Assembly (NCBI RefSeq): GCF_900156745.1
Contig: NZ_LT707065.1
Location: 3,348,001-3,412,000, forward strand
Length of the DNA stretch: 64,000 bases
From: Achromobacter sp. MFA1 R4
GTDB lineage: Bacteria; Pseudomonadota; Gammaproteobacteria; Burkholderiales; Burkholderiaceae_B
Direction of reading: 5' to 3'
Shown here: in pieces, positions 1 through 7,647 of the stretch
Layout of the letters: each line of letters opens with the position of its first letter
Position numbering within the stretch: position 1 is the first letter of the stretch
The notes under the pieces: generated by a model
Databases searched by the model: none
What the model saw: only the letters and a program-made list of their open reading frames with translations
What the model was told of the DNA's origin: nothing
Made by a program: the position numbers and the translations under genes

Positions 1-1134
1 CAAGGCGTTGTCGATGAGGTTCTTGAAGGCTTCGCGCAGCATCAGGCTGTCGCCCGGCACGCGCGGGGCGTCGCCGGCGCCGGCGGGCGGCAAGTGCAGG
101 CGGACGTCGGGCTGCGGGTCGGCCTGCGGCACGGTGTCGTACACGGCCTGGCTCAGCAGCTCGGCCAGGTCGACGGGGTGGAACTGCCTGACGTTGCTGC
201 GATGGATGACGCTGGCGTCGCTGAGCAGCTGGTTGACCAGGCGCGAGAGCTTTTCGGCGTTGCGCAGCACGGCCAGCAGGCTGCGGCGCTGCTCGGCCGG
301 ATCGTCCTCGTCCAGCGCCACCTCCATCTGCGCATGCAGCGCGGCCAGCGGCGTGCGGAGCTGGTGCGCGGCTTCCGCGATGAACAGGCGCAGCGTGTCC
401 AGGTTCTCGGACAGCCGGGCCATGAAGCCGTCCAGCGCGTGCACCAGCATGTCCAGTTCCTCGGGCACGGGCGCGGCGATGGGATGCAGGTCGGACGCGC
501 TGCGCCCGGCCAGCTCGCGCTCGACGCACCGGATCGGCGCCAGGGAGCGCCGCAGGCCCCAGTACGCCAGCGCCAGCGCGGCGGCCGCAAATCCGATGAG
601 CGCCAGCGTGCCCTGCCACAGGATGCGCCGGGCCAGCGCGTTGCGCGCCTCGCGCGTCTGGGCGACCTGGATGATCGCGGTTTCGGTCTCGCGCGGGCCG
701 GCGATCTTGCGTTCCATCCAGGCGATGCGCACGGGCTCGCCGCGGTAGGCGGCGGCGTATAGCTGCGGGGTGCTGGCGTCGCCCTGGCCGCGCGCGGGCG
801 GCGCTGGCAGGTCACCGTATCCCGAGATGAGCGCGCCGCCGCCGGCGGCGACGCGGTAGAAGACGCGGTCGCGCGGCGCCTGTTCCAGCAGCGCGAGCGC
901 CGCGTACGGCATGTCCATCTGCCAGGCGTCCTGCACCAGTTGCAGGCTGTCGGCGATCGACAGCGCGGAGGCGCGCAGAAGCTGGTCGTAGGTGGTGTCG
1001 GCCGTCTGGTTGGCGTAGCCGCGCACCAGCAGGAAGATCGCGCCCAGGCCCACCGCGAACAGCGCCAGCAGCACCGTCAGCAGGCGGCGGCGGATGGAAA
1101 TGCGGCGGGGAGGCGGGGTGCGCGGCCGGTCCAT
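1..1134 (-). CDS. Sensor histidine kinase, TctE-like (3' end outside window)
   Basis: Membrane sensor kinase of a two-component pair; it should autophosphorylate and pass phosphate to the adjacent response regulator. Reading the minus strand from an ATG at 1134 gives 378 residues that stay open to the window edge. A first membrane segment lies at about residues 15-37, a periplasmic loop follows, a second segment sits at about 168-188, then a HAMP-like stretch, then the dimerisation/phosphoacceptor box EAAHQLRTPLAALHAQ with His257. The window ends just inside the N box (NLIDNAL), so the ATP-binding G boxes are not visible. The start is 10 bp after the regulator's stop codon, so the two genes are one operon. 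The layout (short N terminus, two membrane segments, HAMP) and the divergent citrate-type transporter suggest a TctE-type sensor of tricarboxylates; the ligand is inferred. Confidence 0.88.
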   Translation of the reverse strand, partial: MDRPRTPPPRRISIRRRLLTVLLALFAVGLGAIFLLVRGYANQTADTTYDQLLRASALSIADSLQLVQDAWQMDMPYAALALLEQAPRDRVFYRVAAGGGALISGYGDLPAPPARGQGDASTPQLYAAAYRGEPVRIAWMERKIAGPRETETAIIQVAQTREARNALARRILWQGTLALIGFAAAALALAYWGLRRSLAPIRCVERELAGRSASDLHPIAAPVPEELDMLVHALDGFMARLSENLDTLRLFIAEAAHQLRTPLAALHAQMEVALDEDDPAEQRRSLLAVLRNAEKLSRLVNQLLSDASVIHRSNVRQFHPVDLAELLSQAVYDTVPQADPQPDVRLHLPPAGAGDAPRVPGDSLMLREAFKNLIDNAL

Positions 1135-1144
1135 GCGTCGGCGC

Positions 1145-1849
1145 CTAGGCGCGCGGCGTGGCGGCCGGATCCCCATCCGCGCCGCCCGTCGCCGTCAGCA
1201 GGTAGCCCGTCCCGCGTTGGGTCTCGATGCGCAGGGGCGACCCTTCCAGCTTGCGGCGCAGCCGGGCGATATAGACCTCGATGGCGTTGGGCGCGGCGTC
1301 GTCGTCGAAGGCGAACAGCTTGTTCGCGATTTCCGTCTTGCTGACGGCGCGGTTCATGCCGGCGAGCAGGATTTCCAGCAGGCTGAATTCGCGCTTGGGC
1401 AGGTCGATGCGCCGGCCGGCCAGCGTCACCTGGCGCGCCGCGCTGTCGATCACCAGGTCGCCGAAGCGCAGGGTGCCGGTAGCTTGCGGGCTGGGACGGC
1501 GCAGCAGGGCGCGGCAGCGGGCTTCCAGCTCGCGGAAGTCGAAGGGCTTGGCCAGGTAGTCGTCCGCGCCGGTATCCAGGGCGTGGACGCGGTCTTCGAT
1601 GTCGATGCGCGCGGTCAGCGCCAGCACCGGCGTCTTGCTGCCGCGGTCGCGCAGCCGGTGCAGGATGTCGAAGCCCGACATGCGGGGCAGGCCGATGTCC
1701 AGGATGACGAGGTCGAAGGTCTCGTATTGCAGGACGCCGTCGGCGCTCAGGCCGTCGTTTTGGCAGTCGACCGCATGGCCGAGACGGCGCAGCCGGCGCA
1801 CGAGTGCGTCGGCCAGATCCTCATCGTCTTCGATCACCAGGATGCGCAT
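1145..1849 (-). CDS. OmpR/TctD-family response regulator
   Basis: DNA-binding response regulator of 234 residues. The receiver domain (about 1-115) shows the acidic pocket IEDDED, the phosphoacceptor Asp51 in LVILDIGLP, the switch Thr in LALTAR and Lys in DYLAKPFD. The C-terminal winged helix (about 125-220) ends with the OmpR-type YIARLRRKLEGSPLRIETQR and RGTGYLL. The frame is open upstream to 1996, but the receiver fold begins exactly at MRILVIEDDED, so 1849 is chosen as start; the extra upstream residues come from an intergenic GC-rich repeat. It is followed by the sensor kinase after 10 bp and is divergent from a CitMHS transporter, which is its most likely target by analogy with TctD/TctE control of citrate uptake. 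Confidence 0.92.
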   Translation of the reverse strand: MRILVIEDDEDLADALVRRLRRLGHAVDCQNDGLSADGVLQYETFDLVILDIGLPRMSGFDILHRLRDRGSKTPVLALTARIDIEDRVHALDTGADDYLAKPFDFRELEARCRALLRRPSPQATGTLRFGDLVIDSAARQVTLAGRRIDLPKREFSLLEILLAGMNRAVSKTEIANKLFAFDDDAAPNAIEVYIARLRRKLEGSPLRIETQRGTGYLLTATGGADGDPAATPRA

Positions 1850-1876
1850 GCGGCGATTGTCGCATGGTGGAGACGT

Positions 1877-1975
1877 GGCCCCCACGCCGCGCGCGCTTCG
1901 CGCGCTAGCTGCCCCCCGAGGGGGCGCTTTCCCCTTGGGGACGGCCCGGCGGGGAAAGGGGCCCCCACGCCGCGC
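1877..1975. repeat. GC-rich intergenic repeat with hairpins and flanking 16-bp direct repeats
   Basis: The 249-bp gap between the response regulator and the transporter carries a structured element. GGCCCCCACGCCGCGC occurs at 1877-1892 and again at 1960-1975. Between the copies are two hairpins: GCGCGC-ttc-GCGCGC (1891-1905) and GCCCCC-cga-GGGGGC (1911-1925), followed by a CCCCTTGGGG-type stretch. From memory, elements with the CCCCCCGAGGGGG core are dispersed between genes of many Burkholderiales, so this is likely one copy of a chromosomal repeat family. Its role (transcript end, nucleoid or none) is unknown. Confidence 0.7.
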
Positions 1976-2098
1976 ACGCATCTCCGCAGCCAACAAAAAG
2001 CGACAGGTTCCAGACAGCTTTTCTTCCTAGCCTTGCGGTCTTGCTTCCCAAGCCGGAGGCACGCACACATAACAACGACTAGCTGGAGATAACCCCTC

Positions 2099-3436
2099 AT
2101 GCTTCTGACCCTGCTTGGCTTCGGCATGGTGATCACGTTCATGACGCTGATCATGACCAAGCGCCTGTCGCCTCTTGTTGCGCTTATCCTTGTCCCCATT
2201 ATCTTTGCCCTGCTGGGCGGCTTTGGCGCCGGCATCGACAAGATGATGCTGGACGGCATCCGCAAGATCGCGCCCACGGGCGTGATGCTGATGTTCGCCA
2301 TCCTGTACTTCGGCGTGATGATCGACGCCGGGCTGTTCGACCCGATCGTCGGCCGCATCCTGCGCGCGGTGAAGGGCGATCCGCTGAAGATCGTGGTGGG
2401 CACGACGGTGCTGGCGCTGGTGATCTCGCTGGACGGGGATGGATCGACCACGTACATGATCGTGGTGGCGTCGATGCTGCCGCTGTACCGGCGCCTGAAG
2501 ATGAACGCGCTGTCCATGACCTGCCTGGCGATGCTGGCCAGCGGCGTCATGAACCTGACGCCGTGGGGCGGGCCGACGGCGCGCGCCGCCAGCGCCCTGC
2601 ACGTGGACGCGGGCGACATCTTCGTGCCGCTGGTGCCCGTGATGGGCGTGTCCATCGTCGCCATCCTGGTCCTGGCGTTCTTTCTTGGCCTGCGCGAACG
2701 TCGCCGGCTGGGCGTGCTGTCCTTGCCCGAGGGCGCGTCGCTGCATGCCGGCTACGACGAGGACGGCCCCAAGAACCTGCCCGAGATCGAAGTCGACCAC
2801 GACCTGCGCCGCCCCAAGCTGCTGTGGGTGAATGCCGGCCTGACGCTGGCGCTGATGGTGAGCCTGGTGCTGGGCGTGCTGCCGCTGCCGGTGCTGTTCA
2901 TGATCGCGTTCGCGGTGGCGCTGATCATCAACTACCCGAACCTGGCCGAGCAGCGCCGCCGCGTGGCGCAGCATGCGGGCAACGTGCTGTCGGTCGTGTC
3001 GCTGATCTTCGCGGCGGGCATCTTCACAGGCATCCTGTCGGGCACCGGCATGGTCGAGGCCATGTCGCGCAGCCTGCTCGCCGTGATCCCGGACGCGCTG
3101 GGCCCGTATCTCGCGGGCATCACCGCGCTGGTCAGCCTGCCGTTCACGTTCTTCATGTCGAACGACGCCTTCTACTTCGGCGTGCTGCCCATCCTGAGCG
3201 AAGCGGCGCAGGGCTACGGGATCTCGCCCGTCGAGATGGCGCGCGCCTCGCTCATCGGCCAGCCGGTGCATCTGCTCAGCCCGCTCGTGCCGTCCACCTA
3301 TCTGCTGGTCGGCCTGGCCGGCGTGGAATTCGGCGATCACCAGCGCTATGCGCTGAAGTGGGCCACGATGGTTTGCCTGGTCATGCTGGCGGCCGCCCTG
3401 GCGTTCGGCCTGTTCCCCCTGGTGGGCGCCGCCTGA
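2099..3436 (+). CDS. CitMHS-family citrate (metal-citrate:H+) transporter
   Basis: Integral membrane symporter of 445 residues with about 11-12 hydrophobic segments, matching the CitMHS/CitM length and pattern. Recognisable family stretches are the N-terminal LLGFGMVITFMTLIMTKRLS, the ILYFGVMIDAGLFDP region, the SLDGDGSTTYMI loop and the MNLTPWGGPTARAA loop. Family members import citrate, often as a divalent-metal complex, with protons. The ATG at 2099 has a GGAG Shine-Dalgarno about 10 nt upstream. A reductase gene follows after 42 bp, so the two are probably co-transcribed, and the operon is divergent from a TctD/E-like two-component pair that likely senses the substrate. The exact substrate (citrate versus another tricarboxylate) cannot be read from sequence. 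Confidence 0.88.
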   Translation: MLLTLLGFGMVITFMTLIMTKRLSPLVALILVPIIFALLGGFGAGIDKMMLDGIRKIAPTGVMLMFAILYFGVMIDAGLFDPIVGRILRAVKGDPLKIVVGTTVLALVISLDGDGSTTYMIVVASMLPLYRRLKMNALSMTCLAMLASGVMNLTPWGGPTARAASALHVDAGDIFVPLVPVMGVSIVAILVLAFFLGLRERRRLGVLSLPEGASLHAGYDEDGPKNLPEIEVDHDLRRPKLLWVNAGLTLALMVSLVLGVLPLPVLFMIAFAVALIINYPNLAEQRRRVAQHAGNVLSVVSLIFAAGIFTGILSGTGMVEAMSRSLLAVIPDALGPYLAGITALVSLPFTFFMSNDAFYFGVLPILSEAAQGYGISPVEMARASLIGQPVHLLSPLVPSTYLLVGLAGVEFGDHQRYALKWATMVCLVMLAAALAFGLFPLVGAA

Positions 3437-3478
3437 TCTCCCGCGGCGCGAGCCGCACGACTTTCAAAAGGAAGAACC

Positions 3479-4219
3479 ATGGCTTTGCGCATTGCCTACG
3501 TCACCAGCGGCATGGGCCACACGGGCACCGCGATCTGCCAGGCGCTGCATCGCGCCGGGCATCGCGTGGTCGCGGGCTGCGGGCCGCGCTCGTCCCGCAA
3601 GGACCACTGGCTCAAGGAGCAGAAGTCGCTGGGCTACGACTTCATCGCCTCGGAAGGCGACGCCACCGACTGGGCCTCCACCGAGGCCGCGTTCGCCAAG
3701 GTGCGGCGCGAGGTCGGCGAGATCGACGTGCTGGTCAACAACGCCGGCTCCATGCTGGACATGCGCTTTCGGCAGATGACCCACGCCGACTGGTCCGCGG
3801 TCCTGCGCAGCAACCTGGACACGCTGTTCAACAGCACCAAGCAGGTGGTCGACCGCATGGCGGACCGCGGCTGGGGGCGCATCATCAACATCGGGTCGGT
3901 CGCGGCCGAGAAAGGCCAGATCGGCCAGATCAACTTCGCCACGGCCAAGGGCGCGGTCATCGGCTTTACGCGGTCATTGGCCCAGGAGGTCGCGGCGCGC
4001 GGCGTGACGGTGAACCTGGCGTCGCCGGGCTTCATTGCCGACGACACCGTGCGCGCCTTCCCGCCCGCATTGCTGGACCGCATCGTGGAAAGCGTCCCGG
4101 TCGGCCGGCTGGGCACGGCCCAGGACCTCGCCGGGCTGTGCGTGTGGCTGGCGTCGGACGATGCGGCGTTCGTCACGGGCGCCAACTACGCGATCAACGG
4201 CGGCGTGTACATGAGCTGA
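3479..4219 (+). CDS. PhaB-like short-chain dehydrogenase with catalytic Tyr replaced by Phe
   Basis: A 246-residue SDR that aligns without gaps to acetoacetyl-CoA reductase PhaB over its core. It keeps an N-terminal nucleotide-binding loop (TSGMGHTG, first Gly of the usual TGxxxGxG changed to Ser), the VVAGCGP cofactor loop, NNAG (87-90), Ser140, and Lys157. The residue that should be the catalytic Tyr153 is Phe: the codon at 3935-3937 is TTC, in QINFATAKG. Classical SDR chemistry needs that Tyr hydroxyl, so standard ketoreduction is doubtful. It sits 42 bp after the citrate-type transporter with an AAGGAAG Shine-Dalgarno, suggesting co-expression. It could be a pseudoenzyme, a binding or regulatory paralog, or use altered chemistry; a sequencing error (TAC to TTC) is also possible. 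Confidence 0.85.
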   Translation: MALRIAYVTSGMGHTGTAICQALHRAGHRVVAGCGPRSSRKDHWLKEQKSLGYDFIASEGDATDWASTEAAFAKVRREVGEIDVLVNNAGSMLDMRFRQMTHADWSAVLRSNLDTLFNSTKQVVDRMADRGWGRIINIGSVAAEKGQIGQINFATAKGAVIGFTRSLAQEVAARGVTVNLASPGFIADDTVRAFPPALLDRIVESVPVGRLGTAQDLAGLCVWLASDDAAFVTGANYAINGGVYMS

Positions 4220-4260
4220 ACCCCTGAGCTGAACCCCTGAGCTGAACCCATGAGCTGAAC
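4213..4260. repeat. 13-bp tandem repeat after the SDR stop codon
   Basis: GAGCTGAACCCCT runs at 4213-4225 and 4226-4238, GAGCTGAACCCAT at 4239-4251, and a fourth partial copy GAGCTGAAC at 4252-4260. The first copy contains the TGA stop of the SDR gene, so the array grew from the gene end. The array separates the convergent SDR and Bug genes and holds no hairpin I can see. Confidence 0.9.
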
Positions 4261-4268
4261 TGCGCCGT

Positions 4269-5237
4269 TCAGTTCGCCAGCTTCACCGCGCCGCTGTCGA
4301 TCAATGCCTTCCATTTGGCGTTGTCGGCCTGGATGAATTTCATCAGGTCTTCCCGCGAGCCGCCGCCCGCCAGCATGCCGGCGTTGTCCACCGCGGCCTT
4401 GAATTCGGGCGTTGCGACGGCGGCGCGCAGCGCGGCGTTGATCGGTTCGAGCTGTTCGCCGGTGATCGCGTTGCTGGCCGCCACCGAGAACCATTGGGTG
4501 GCGGCGTAGCCTTTGAATCCCGATTCCGCCACGGTCGGCACGCCGGGCAGGCTGTCCAGGCGATAGGGCGTGGTGACCGCATAGGCCTTCAAGGCGCCAG
4601 CCTTGATCTGCGGCATCACCGGCGCGGAGCCCAGGATGGCCAGCGGAATCTGCCCGCCCGCCACGTCCGCCACCGCCTGCCCGCCGCCCTTGTAGGGCAC
4701 GTGCACGATGCGGGTGCCGGCGTACTGGTTCAGGAGTTCGCCCGCCAGGTTCTGCGAGGTGCCGTTGCCGGAGCTGCCATAGCTCCAGGCTTCCGGCCGG
4801 CGCTTCGCGTCAGCCAGCACGTCCTGCAGGCTGTCCTTGGCGTCGCGGGCTGGGCCGACGATCACCATGGGGCCTTGCGCCATCAGCATCACGGGCGCCA
4901 GTTCGCGGCCGATCTCGGGTTGCGGCGTGGGATAGATCAGCGGTCCCGGCACGGTGATGAGATAGCCGTCGGCGGGCTTGCTGCGCGCCACCAGTTGCAG
5001 GGCGATCGCGCCGGATGCGCCTGGGCGGTTTTCCACGATGACGTTCAGGCCGGTCTTGCGCGCCAGTTCCTGCGCGGCGATGCGCGTCAGCACGTCCGCG
5101 GTGCCGCCGGGCACGAAGCCCACGACCCAGGTGATCTGCTTGGCCGGCCAGTCCTGCTTGCCGTCGGCCGCGCCGGCCGCGGCGGCGGGCAGTGCAAGCG
5201 CCAGGACCAGCGCGCCGCATGGGATAGCGAATTTCAT
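4269..5237 (-). CDS. Bug-family (tripartite tricarboxylate transporter) solute-binding protein
   Basis: Periplasmic binding protein of 322 residues. A signal peptide is clear (MKF, hydrophobic core, then alanine-rich region ending near residue 24-25 before DGKQDWPAKQ). The mature protein has the Bug hallmarks: an early WVVGFVPGGTADVLTR loop, VENRPGASGAIA, and the YGSSGNGTSQNL and HVPYKGGGQAVAD segments that line the ligand cleft. Bug proteins bind small carboxylates or aromatic acids and usually feed TctAB-type permeases; none is adjacent here, which is common for Bordetella-type genomes with many orphan receptors. It lies 42 bp after the sulfatase gene on the same strand, so the two probably form an operon, and its ligand may be a product or substrate of that enzyme (inference). 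Confidence 0.92.
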   Translation of the reverse strand: MKFAIPCGALVLALALPAAAAGAADGKQDWPAKQITWVVGFVPGGTADVLTRIAAQELARKTGLNVIVENRPGASGAIALQLVARSKPADGYLITVPGPLIYPTPQPEIGRELAPVMLMAQGPMVIVGPARDAKDSLQDVLADAKRRPEAWSYGSSGNGTSQNLAGELLNQYAGTRIVHVPYKGGGQAVADVAGGQIPLAILGSAPVMPQIKAGALKAYAVTTPYRLDSLPGVPTVAESGFKGYAATQWFSVAASNAITGEQLEPINAALRAAVATPEFKAAVDNAGMLAGGGSREDLMKFIQADNAKWKALIDSGAVKLAN

Positions 5238-5279
5238 GTTTTCCCCTTGATTTCTGCTATCGAGTGAACCGCCACGGCA

Positions 5280-6611
5280 TCAACTGGGGTCCAGTTTTCC
5301 GGGCGGGGTGTTCGGATGCGCGGCGCAGGACTGGTTGAAGGCCTGCACCATTTTCAGCATGGGCCCCAGCACCCACGTATTGAAGATGAGGACATCGCTT
5401 TCCTCCTTGGGGTCCTGCTTCACGTTGAAGAGATAGGGCGATTCCAGCTTGCCCTTGCCCTCGTTGACCTCGGGCTCCCAGTAGAAGTGCAGCTTCCAGT
5501 CGCGCCATTTGACGGCGCGCAGGTCGTTCTTGATGTAGAACAGAAAGCCTTCCCGCAGCGACGTCGCGCTGGCCCCCGTGAAGAAATCGGTCTGGTCGAT
5601 GCCGTCGATGGGACGGTCCTGCGGAATCTCCGCGCCGCCGATGCGCGACAGCGTGGTGTACAGGTCGGTGACGTGGACCATTTCGTTGGACACCTGGCCG
5701 GGCTGCACGCGGCCCGGCCAGCGGATGATGAAAGGCACGCGCAGGCTGCCTTCCATGGCGGTGTGGTACGTGCCGCTCCAGGGGCCGGCGGTGCCCCGGT
5801 AGGGCCGGCGGTACTCGGGGCCGTTGTCGCTGCAGAAGATGAACACTGTGTCGTCGCGCAGGTTCAGCGCATCCACGGCTTGCACGATCTGGCCAACCCG
5901 GTGGTCCATTTCGACCATCGAATCCGCGAAGTCCCCCGCGCCGGTGCGCCCGGCAAAGTCGGGATGGGGCAGGGTCGGAAAGTGCAGGTGCACCAGGGGC
6001 AGATACAGGAAGAAGGGGCGCGCGGCCTGCACGTTGCGGCGCATAAAGTCGATGGACCGGTCCACCAGTTCGGCGTCGATGCCGCGGCGCGTGTCCAGAT
6101 CGTAGACCTTGACGTTCTCGGACGGGCCGCCCGCCTGGCCCTGCATGATGTACGGGATATCCGCCACCGACGGATCGAACCCCACCGAGGCCGTGAACTG
6201 GCTTTCGTCGGTGGTGCGCGGGATGCCATACCACTCATCGAAGCCGCGGTCCGACGGGTAGCGCCCGGGCACATCGCCCAGATGCCATTTGCCGAAATGC
6301 GCGGTGGCGTAACCCTGGCCCGACAGTTGCTGGGCCAGCGTGATCTCGTCGCGCGTGAGCCCCTGCGGCAGGCCCGGCGGCACGGATTGCAGGCAGCCCG
6401 TGCGGATCGGATGCCGCCCGCTCATCAGCGCCGAGCGCGTGGGCACGCAGTCGCTTTCCACGTTGAAGTTCTGCAGCAGCAGGCCTTCGGCGGCCAGGCG
6501 GTCGATGTGGGGCGTGGGCGCGCCGCGCAGGGCGCCGCCGCCGTAGCAGCCGAGTTCCCCCCACCCCAGGTTGTCGGCCACGATCAAGACGATATTGGGC
6601 TTGTTGTCCAA
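5280..6611 (-). CDS. Sulfatase (arylsulfatase-type, formylglycine-dependent)
   Basis: A 443-residue alkaline-phosphatase-superfamily sulfatase. The N terminus reads NIVLIVADNLGWGELGCYG, with the first metal-binding Asp. The activation motif C-x-P-x-R is present as Cys55-Val-Pro-Thr-Arg59, where the Cys becomes formylglycine. FGKWHLG supplies the conserved Lys/His, and CSDNGPEY the later Asp-Asn metal ligands. No signal peptide is visible, so it should act in the cytoplasm, unlike many secreted arylsulfatases. It precedes a Bug solute-binding protein gene on the same strand (42 bp gap) and is divergent from a LysR regulator, which probably controls the pair. The sulfate ester substrate is not known; the maturase gene is not in the window. 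Confidence 0.92.
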   Translation of the reverse strand: MDNKPNIVLIVADNLGWGELGCYGGGALRGAPTPHIDRLAAEGLLLQNFNVESDCVPTRSALMSGRHPIRTGCLQSVPPGLPQGLTRDEITLAQQLSGQGYATAHFGKWHLGDVPGRYPSDRGFDEWYGIPRTTDESQFTASVGFDPSVADIPYIMQGQAGGPSENVKVYDLDTRRGIDAELVDRSIDFMRRNVQAARPFFLYLPLVHLHFPTLPHPDFAGRTGAGDFADSMVEMDHRVGQIVQAVDALNLRDDTVFIFCSDNGPEYRRPYRGTAGPWSGTYHTAMEGSLRVPFIIRWPGRVQPGQVSNEMVHVTDLYTTLSRIGGAEIPQDRPIDGIDQTDFFTGASATSLREGFLFYIKNDLRAVKWRDWKLHFYWEPEVNEGKGKLESPYLFNVKQDPKEESDVLIFNTWVLGPMLKMVQAFNQSCAAHPNTPPGKLDPS

Positions 6612-6732
6612 CTGCGGTTCCCCTTTTTTCCATGTCCAGCGCCGTTGCGAATGCGCGGGTTGATCCCAGGATTCTAGGAGGGGAGGGGCAACATAAAATT
6701 CCCAATACGGAGCTTATGGATAACCAAGAGTT

Positions 6733-7635
6733 ATGAATCTGTCGTTGCGGGACATCGAATACTTCCTTGCCGCGGTCGAGCATGGCAACCTGGACCGCGC
6801 CGCGGCTTCGTGTGGCGTGAGCCAGCCCGCGCTGTCGAAGTCGCTGCAGCGGCTGGAGGCCGACACGGGCCTGGCGCTGCTGGACCGCAGCCGCCGCGGA
6901 CTGCGCCTGACGTCGTCGGGGCTCGTGTTCCTGGAACACGCAAGAAAGCTCTGGGCGGAGTACCGGGATGCGGTGCGGCACGCGACCGAATTGCGCGTGG
7001 GGCAGGCGGGGCTGTTGCGCGTGGGCGTGACGGGCGCGACGGTCGACAGTGTGGCGATGCCGGCGATGCGCCGCCTGCTGCCGCGGCGTCCGGCGCTGCG
7101 GGTGCAATTGACGCAGGGCCTGTCGGATGATTTGAACGAGCAGGTCGCCAGCGGCGCGCTCGACCTGGCGGTGACGCCCATCTACGCCGACGTGCCCGTG
7201 TCGTTGCACCAGGAATTGATCGTCGAGGACCGGCTGTGCGTGGCCGCCAGCCGCCGGCATCCGCTGACCGCGCGGCGCAAGCTGGCGTTGCGCGACCTGG
7301 CGGGCCTGCGGTGGATCCTGCCCAAGCCTTCATCCATCGCGCGCAATGCGCTGGACGCGCGTTACGCGGAAAACGGCCTGCCGCTGCCGGCGGCCGCGCT
7401 CGAAGTGGAGCATTTCTCCAAGGGCACGCTGGAGCTGCTGGCGCATTCCGACCTGTTGGCGCTGTTGCCGCAAAGCGCGCTGGCGGCCGCCAGGGATGTG
7501 GTGGCGCTGCCGGTGGCGCTGGGGCCGCCGCTGCCGCGTTCGATCGCGCTGATCTCGCGGCAAGGCACGACCTGGTCGCCGCTGATGAACGAGTTCCGGC
7601 GCGCCATCCTGGATACCGCGGCGGAAATGGCCTGA
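6733..7635 (+). CDS. LysR-family transcriptional regulator
   Basis: A 300-residue LysR regulator. The winged helix-turn-helix is at residues 1-60 (LRDIEYFLAAVEHGNLDRAA, SQPALSKSLQRLEAD), followed by the linker helix and a periplasmic-binding-like effector domain (about 90-295). It is divergent from the sulfatase-Bug operon across 121 bp. That gap has AT-rich imperfect dyads, including ATAA-N17-TTAT and TTATggATAA near 6692-6723, as expected for a shared LysR operator. Control of the sulfatase operon is inferred from this arrangement. The effector could be a sulfated or aromatic compound, but nothing in the sequence identifies it. Confidence 0.92.
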   Translation: MNLSLRDIEYFLAAVEHGNLDRAAASCGVSQPALSKSLQRLEADTGLALLDRSRRGLRLTSSGLVFLEHARKLWAEYRDAVRHATELRVGQAGLLRVGVTGATVDSVAMPAMRRLLPRRPALRVQLTQGLSDDLNEQVASGALDLAVTPIYADVPVSLHQELIVEDRLCVAASRRHPLTARRKLALRDLAGLRWILPKPSSIARNALDARYAENGLPLPAAALEVEHFSKGTLELLAHSDLLALLPQSALAAARDVVALPVALGPPLPRSIALISRQGTTWSPLMNEFRRAILDTAAEMA

Positions 7636-7647
7636 GCCGGACCGCGC

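Noticed and set aside
153..815. Minus-strand 220-codon ORF inside the sensor kinase gene
   Set aside because: It is Arg/Pro/Ala-rich and in a different frame from the histidine-kinase frame, which shows HAMP, H box and N box motifs from 1134 to the window edge.
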